From Bacillota bacterium (GTDB taxonomy: Bacteria > Bacillota > UBA4882 > UBA8346), in the NCBI GenBank assembly GCA_023392595.1, contig JAEVYU010000057.1:1-64000 (forward strand): DNA of 64,000 bases. Reading direction: 5' to 3'. A program made the translations under genes and the position numbers. Under the pieces are notes generated by a model. It was not told the origin of the DNA and made no database searches. It was given only the letters and a program-made list of their open reading frames with translations. Each line of letters opens with the position of its first letter. Position 1 is the stretch's first letter. This document shows positions 60,662 to 64,000 of this stretch, in pieces.

Positions 60662-61618
60662 ATGTCGGCAATGGAAATCCACAAGCTAGTTAAGGAGTAT
60701 AAAAATGGAGTCAGGGCTTTGGACGAATTAAGTCTCAAAGTGAACAGCGGCCAAATTTTCGCTTTACTCGGGCCCAATGGTGCAGGTAAATCTTCCCTGA
60801 TTAATATATTGACAACCTATTACCGGGCGACCTCAGGGAGTGTAACGATACTGGGAAGGAATTTATTCAAGGAGCCGGCCTGGGTTCGCACACAAATTGC
60901 CTGTGTTGCCCAACAGGTTTCCATCGATACTCACTTATCGCTGAGGGAGAACATGATTTTTCAAAGCAGGTTGTACAAAGTAGAGACAGAGGTGGCCCAA
61001 AAAAGAATCGACTCTTTAATTGAAAGCTTCGAGCTTTCCGGGTATTTAAAATTTCCGGTAGCGTCTTACCCGGGTGGGGTAAAGCGCCAGCTTGATATTG
61101 CCATGAATATGGTATCCTTCCCCCAAATCTTGTTTTTGGACGAGCCTACAGTTGGTATGGATGCCTTGTCCCGGAAAGAGATGTGGAGAATGTTGTTGAA
61201 AATCCGTGCAGAATATGGAACAACTATTTTTCTTACCACCCATTATCTTGAGGAGGCCGACCAATTGAGCGATACCATCTGTATTATGAAAGACGGCAAA
61301 GAATTGGTCCAGGGAACTCCCGGTAGCTTACGCAGTTACATCAGGCAAAATCTTCTTCGTATAGGTTTTTCTAGTGCCGGGCTAGCCCAAAAACAAAAAG
61401 ATGCTCTTGATAATGCGGGTCTCGTCAAGTTTGCCAGTGTACGGGATTATTCTGTTTTGGTAAGCGTGGATAACCGTAGGACAGCTTTTACGACTGTGAA
61501 CAAATGGCTTTTGGAACATCAGGTGGAATTTGACGCTATCGAAATTGTGGAACCCAGTCTGGAAGATGTCTTTTTGGCATTGACCTCAGAAAACAGAAAG
61601 GAAAGATGGTTATGCTAA
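60662..61618 (+). CDS. ABC transporter ATP-binding protein (DrrA-like)
   Basis: A 318-residue ATPase of a drug- or antibiotic-type ABC exporter. Walker A LLGPNGAGKSS, signature YPGGVKRQLDIAM (in place of LSGGQ), Walker B ILFLDEPTVGMD and the switch histidine in FLTTHYLEEAD. The C-terminal DUF4162-like part (about 225-305) is typical of DrrA. It pairs with the permease encoded in the overlapping next gene. Confidence 0.94.
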   Translation: MSAMEIHKLVKEYKNGVRALDELSLKVNSGQIFALLGPNGAGKSSLINILTTYYRATSGSVTILGRNLFKEPAWVRTQIACVAQQVSIDTHLSLRENMIFQSRLYKVETEVAQKRIDSLIESFELSGYLKFPVASYPGGVKRQLDIAMNMVSFPQILFLDEPTVGMDALSRKEMWRMLLKIRAEYGTTIFLTTHYLEEADQLSDTICIMKDGKELVQGTPGSLRSYIRQNLLRIGFSSAGLAQKQKDALDNAGLVKFASVRDYSVLVSVDNRRTAFTTVNKWLLEHQVEFDAIEIVEPSLEDVFLALTSENRKERWLC

Positions 61619-62364
61619 ATATTTTATGGCGCAATATGAAATGGCGTTTTTACAATCCGGTCTCTATTGCGGTTACAATATTGCAACCCCTTATTTGGCT
61701 CGTCTTGTATAGCGCCGTAGCGGGTGAGGCCATGAAAACTTTGGGAATAGGCAATTATACGGCTTTCGTTTTACCCGGCATTATGGTGCTGGTGACCTTT
61801 TCTGCCTGTGGCAGCGGAGGTTTCATCAATTTTATCATGAAAAACAACGGCAGTTTTTATAGAATCCTGATTGCGCCCCTCAATCGAAGCTCCATCGTAC
61901 TTGGTCAAATGTCGGAGGCGGTCCTGGTTTCTTTCATCGAAGTAGCAATCTTATGTACCGTCAGTCTTTTTTTCTCAGTAACGGTGGCTTCGGGGATTGC
62001 CGGGGTACTGCTTGCAATTTTGCTGATTTTTTTGACAGCGTTTTTCATGTCCGGCCTTACCTATACGCTGAGTCTTTTCATGCCGAATGAAGTTATTTAT
62101 GAGACCACAATGAACGCGATAATTTTGCCGATTTTTTTCTTAAGCCCGGCTCTTTTCCCGCTTGAAAGTTTTTCAGGAGGCCTGGCGGTTGCAGTGATGC
62201 TTAATCCTTTTACATACATGATCAACGCTTTGCGGAGTTTAATATTGGGAGAAAAGATATTATGGGGGAATATTTTGCCGGTGATGGCCCTGTTTGCCGT
62301 GCTGTGTTGTGGAAGTTTTACGTTGGCGCTCTGGAGATTGAAAAGGGAAACAGTTTATTGGTGA
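61612..62364 (+). CDS. ABC-2 type permease (DrrB-like)
   Basis: A 250-residue membrane protein with six hydrophobic segments: ILQPLIWLVLYSAVAG, LPGIMVLVTFSACG, and the conserved SPALFPLESFSGGLAVAVMLNPFTYMINALR. It is the channel of the two-gene ABC exporter. The ATG at 61612 is favoured over 61606 by distance from the AAAGGAAAG SD, and either overlaps the ATPase gene end. The substrate is unknown; control by the AraC protein is likely. Confidence 0.92.
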   Translation: MLNILWRNMKWRFYNPVSIAVTILQPLIWLVLYSAVAGEAMKTLGIGNYTAFVLPGIMVLVTFSACGSGGFINFIMKNNGSFYRILIAPLNRSSIVLGQMSEAVLVSFIEVAILCTVSLFFSVTVASGIAGVLLAILLIFLTAFFMSGLTYTLSLFMPNEVIYETTMNAIILPIFFLSPALFPLESFSGGLAVAVMLNPFTYMINALRSLILGEKILWGNILPVMALFAVLCCGSFTLALWRLKRETVYW

Positions 62365-62395
62365 TGGATTCTTGAATGTTTCCCAAAGGCCCTCA

Positions 62396-62947
62396 TCATG
62401 ACTTTGCCAAATCGACAAGTTTAGAAATGGTCTTCCAATTCCGGAGGGTTATCGGTATGGCCAATTTGTCAAGATTAGCCGCAAGCTTGGAGTCTCTGAT
62501 ACTATGATGAACTAAAATAAAAATGTCCCGTCCGATAGCCCGGTATTGATCGGCTTCGCTTTGGTAGGCGTTCACCCGGCTCAGTTCTTCGGATAAAGGA
62601 GCCCGGTCCAGTAAAGCGACATATAAACATTGAAATTCATTCGATGATTGGGCAAGTGCTACATCTTCACTGGGAAAGGGACATTCTGCTATTATCTGTT
62701 TCAAATCTTCGAGGGTTCGCAGGATAACAACGACTGGAAACCCGAAAGCCGTTTGAATCGTTGCTTCAATTTTTTCACGGAGGGTTTTTTCTCCTTCATC
62801 CGATTGAAACAACACATTTCCGCTTTGAATATAGGTTTGAACTTTGGAAAGTCCTAAGGACTGCAGGGTATGTTTCAAATCAGTCATTTTCATAATGTTT
62901 TTACCGCCTACATTGATTCCGCGCAAGAAGCCGGCATAGGTTGTCAT
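62396..62947 (-). CDS. DUF1697 protein
   Basis: A 183-residue cytoplasmic protein of the DUF1697 family: MTTYAGFLRGINVGGKNIMKM, then VQTYIQSGNVLF, FPVVVILRTLEDL and the C-terminal TLRNWKTISKLVDLA. The function is unknown. It converges on the ABC permease gene with a 31-bp gap. GGAG-like sequence precedes the ATG on the minus strand. Confidence 0.92.
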   Translation of the reverse strand: MTTYAGFLRGINVGGKNIMKMTDLKHTLQSLGLSKVQTYIQSGNVLFQSDEGEKTLREKIEATIQTAFGFPVVVILRTLEDLKQIIAECPFPSEDVALAQSSNEFQCLYVALLDRAPLSEELSRVNAYQSEADQYRAIGRDIFILVHHSIRDSKLAANLDKLAIPITLRNWKTISKLVDLAKS

Positions 62948-63068
62948 GTGTCACTCCTGAAATGAAATTGGAATCGTAATGGGAGTTCTGAAGTTATTAT
63001 CCCTTGAAATACAGTAAAAATCAAGTGTTTTCGATTTATAATAGGAGTGGATTATACCTGTAATTTTT

Positions 63069-63155
63069 AAAAAGGGATTGTCCAAAAAAATTATGGCGAT
63101 ATACAATATAGTCGTTTGGTTGCCCAATAGCGATATATTGTATATCGGGATTTTT
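63069..63155. repeat. Palindromic intergenic repeat, copy 3
   Basis: CGATATACAATAT (63098-63110) and ATATTGTATATCG (63136-63148) form a perfect 13-bp inverted repeat around a 25-nt loop. This is the same core as copies 1 and 2. The outer arms are mostly degraded, and only GGATTGTCCAAAA is reminiscent of the left arm of copy 1. Confidence 0.75.
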
Positions 63156-63185
63156 ATATCGTATGGGTTTGAAATTTTGACATCC

Positions 63186-63806
63186 TTAGGAAATGGACGG
63201 TATTGATGTTATGGAAGGGAAAGGTGTGGTTAAAATTCCGTAATATTCCCTGACGGCCGCCACCCAACGCAAGAAAGGATCCTTCCAGAAGATGGAATTA
63301 AAGAAAGCGTCAATGAGCTGATCGCTATCTACGCTAAAAACCGGTATAAACAATGGAGCAGCGCCTTGCTCCAATATTCCTCCAAAAACGCCGTCGTTCA
63401 GGACTCCGTCTTCGCGAAGGATCATGACCGGTTCTCCTCGCTGATAAGCCATGGATGGTTCGATTTGAATATAGGGACTGGTGAGCCAACCGCTGGTATA
63501 TACTTGTTCACGAGCTGTTCCCGGCCTTGAAACTACATCTCTGATTAAAACCCGCCGGAACGCCACCGATAAACAACCATAACTGCTCAGCACAATCCGG
63601 CGAATGGAAGTTAGCGGGGGTTCAAAACCTTGTTCGCTGACACCCAAAGTTCGCGGAAAAAGCAAATTATCGTACATTTCTTGAATGATTCGCTCTAGAA
63701 ACTTAGTCTGCTGCTCATTAAAAGGTGTGGCATAGCTTAAAAATACCGGGACCCGGAAAGAAGACTGGGCTGTTTCTTGTAATAAACCAGAAGTTAAATC
63801 AGACAT
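63186..63806 (-). CDS. Uncharacterised protein with possible TIR/nucleotidase-like fold
   Basis: A 206-residue soluble protein. It begins a strand-helix pattern VPVFLSYATPFNEQQTKFLERII, has a central RRIVLSSYGCLSVAFRRVL, and then SPYIQIEPSMAYQRGEPVMILRE. This last phrase (Glu, then MAY-x2-G-x-PV) is like the catalytic region of TIR-type NAD hydrolases and nucleoside deoxyribosyltransferase-like proteins. That similarity is by eye only. GGAGG precedes the ATG on the minus strand. It stands alone, and a defence or signalling role is only a guess. Confidence 0.55.
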   Translation of the reverse strand: MSDLTSGLLQETAQSSFRVPVFLSYATPFNEQQTKFLERIIQEMYDNLLFPRTLGVSEQGFEPPLTSIRRIVLSSYGCLSVAFRRVLIRDVVSRPGTAREQVYTSGWLTSPYIQIEPSMAYQRGEPVMILREDGVLNDGVFGGILEQGAAPLFIPVFSVDSDQLIDAFFNSIFWKDPFLRWVAAVREYYGILTTPFPSITSIPSIS

Positions 63807-63840
63807 GAAATAACCTCCTTTATAAGTTATCTTATGAAAT

Positions 63841-63948
63841 ACAAATAGAGGAGGTTACGGGTCCATATCATTATTTGTTGTATTAATGACAAGTATTCCA
63901 ACCATTCTGAATGCTCTTCGGTTAAGAAATCTGTTTAGTAAAAAATAA
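63841..63948 (+). pseudogene. Possible C-terminal remnant of a P-type ATPase
   Basis: A stop-free frame of 35 codons reads GGYGSISLFVVLMTSIPTIL, directly followed by NALRLRNLFSKK and a stop. The phrase NALRLR after a hydrophobic helix is typical of the last helix of metal-transporting P1B ATPases. No start, SD or upstream domains are present, so it would be only a remnant. Confidence 0.35.
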
Positions 63949-64000
63949 ATTTTTGGTTATGCTAGCGCCATGGATACGACGAAACTTGGAGCGATTTCGG

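Overview
The window looks like the chromosome of an anaerobic, endospore-forming member of the Bacillota. The signs are Veg, a spore photoproduct lyase homologue, GerP-like spore proteins, a DUF1540 protein, a two-iron superoxide reductase, a membrane pyrophosphatase, consensus sigma-A promoters and strong Shine-Dalgarno (SD) sequences with frequent TTG and GTG starts. Most of the window is AT-rich. Two stretches are visibly richer in G+C: about 31.1-44.6 kb, and the single gene at 50.66-51.57 kb. I saw no tRNA, rRNA, CRISPR array or transposase gene.

Region 0-24.6 kb is mostly ordinary backbone. It holds phoU, an L,D-transpeptidase, an orphan solute-binding protein, a PadR regulator, a degenerate receiver-GGDEF protein, rsmA, a YkuK-like protein, veg, splB, an LL-diaminopimelate-type aminotransferase, murB, a TolB-like propeller, a FadR-type regulator, a DUF4015 exported TIM-barrel protein, a phosphodiesterase, DUF4363/DUF421, a flavin reductase-like protein, a three-gene secreted set with two M16 peptidases (one without its zinc motif), a MarR-desulfoferrodoxin pair, DUF554 and the pyrophosphatase hppA.

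Region 24.6-30.6 kb holds a large palindromic repeat, a YcxB-like protein, a CitMHS-like permease, a block of spore-associated genes on the minus strand, and amt-glnB.

Region 30.6-45.1 kb is the most striking part. A 4 x 63 bp tandem array is followed by a 215-bp sequence that ends in a perfect ribosome binding site. A second copy of that sequence (22 differences by hand count) lies 14 kb downstream, where it is followed directly by a gene. Between the copies is a G+C-richer island with its own LevR-type activator, its own sigma-54, a consensus -24/-12 promoter, a Crh-like HPr lacking the catalytic histidine, HPr, enzyme I, a complete mannose-class PTS (A, C, D, B), nagA, nagB, two short chromate-transporter-family proteins and an aldose-epimerase-like protein. 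It reads as a self-contained, horizontally acquired amino-sugar uptake unit.

Region 45-52 kb is accessory and partly decayed: an N-terminally truncated histidine kinase, a TetR regulator, a twice-frameshifted NAD(P)-binding gene, an EFR1-type ferredoxin protein, an Fe-S aldo/keto reductase, a very G+C-rich alpha/beta hydrolase and gene fragments. Region 52-64 kb holds two secreted enzymes (a GHL10 glycosidase-like and a papain-like protease), a second pair of chromate-family genes, a Phd-Uma2 fusion, a second aldose-epimerase-like protein, an AraC/GyrI/ABC export operon, DUF1697, a possible TIR-like protein and a possible P-type ATPase tail. Two more copies of the palindromic repeat family lie here.
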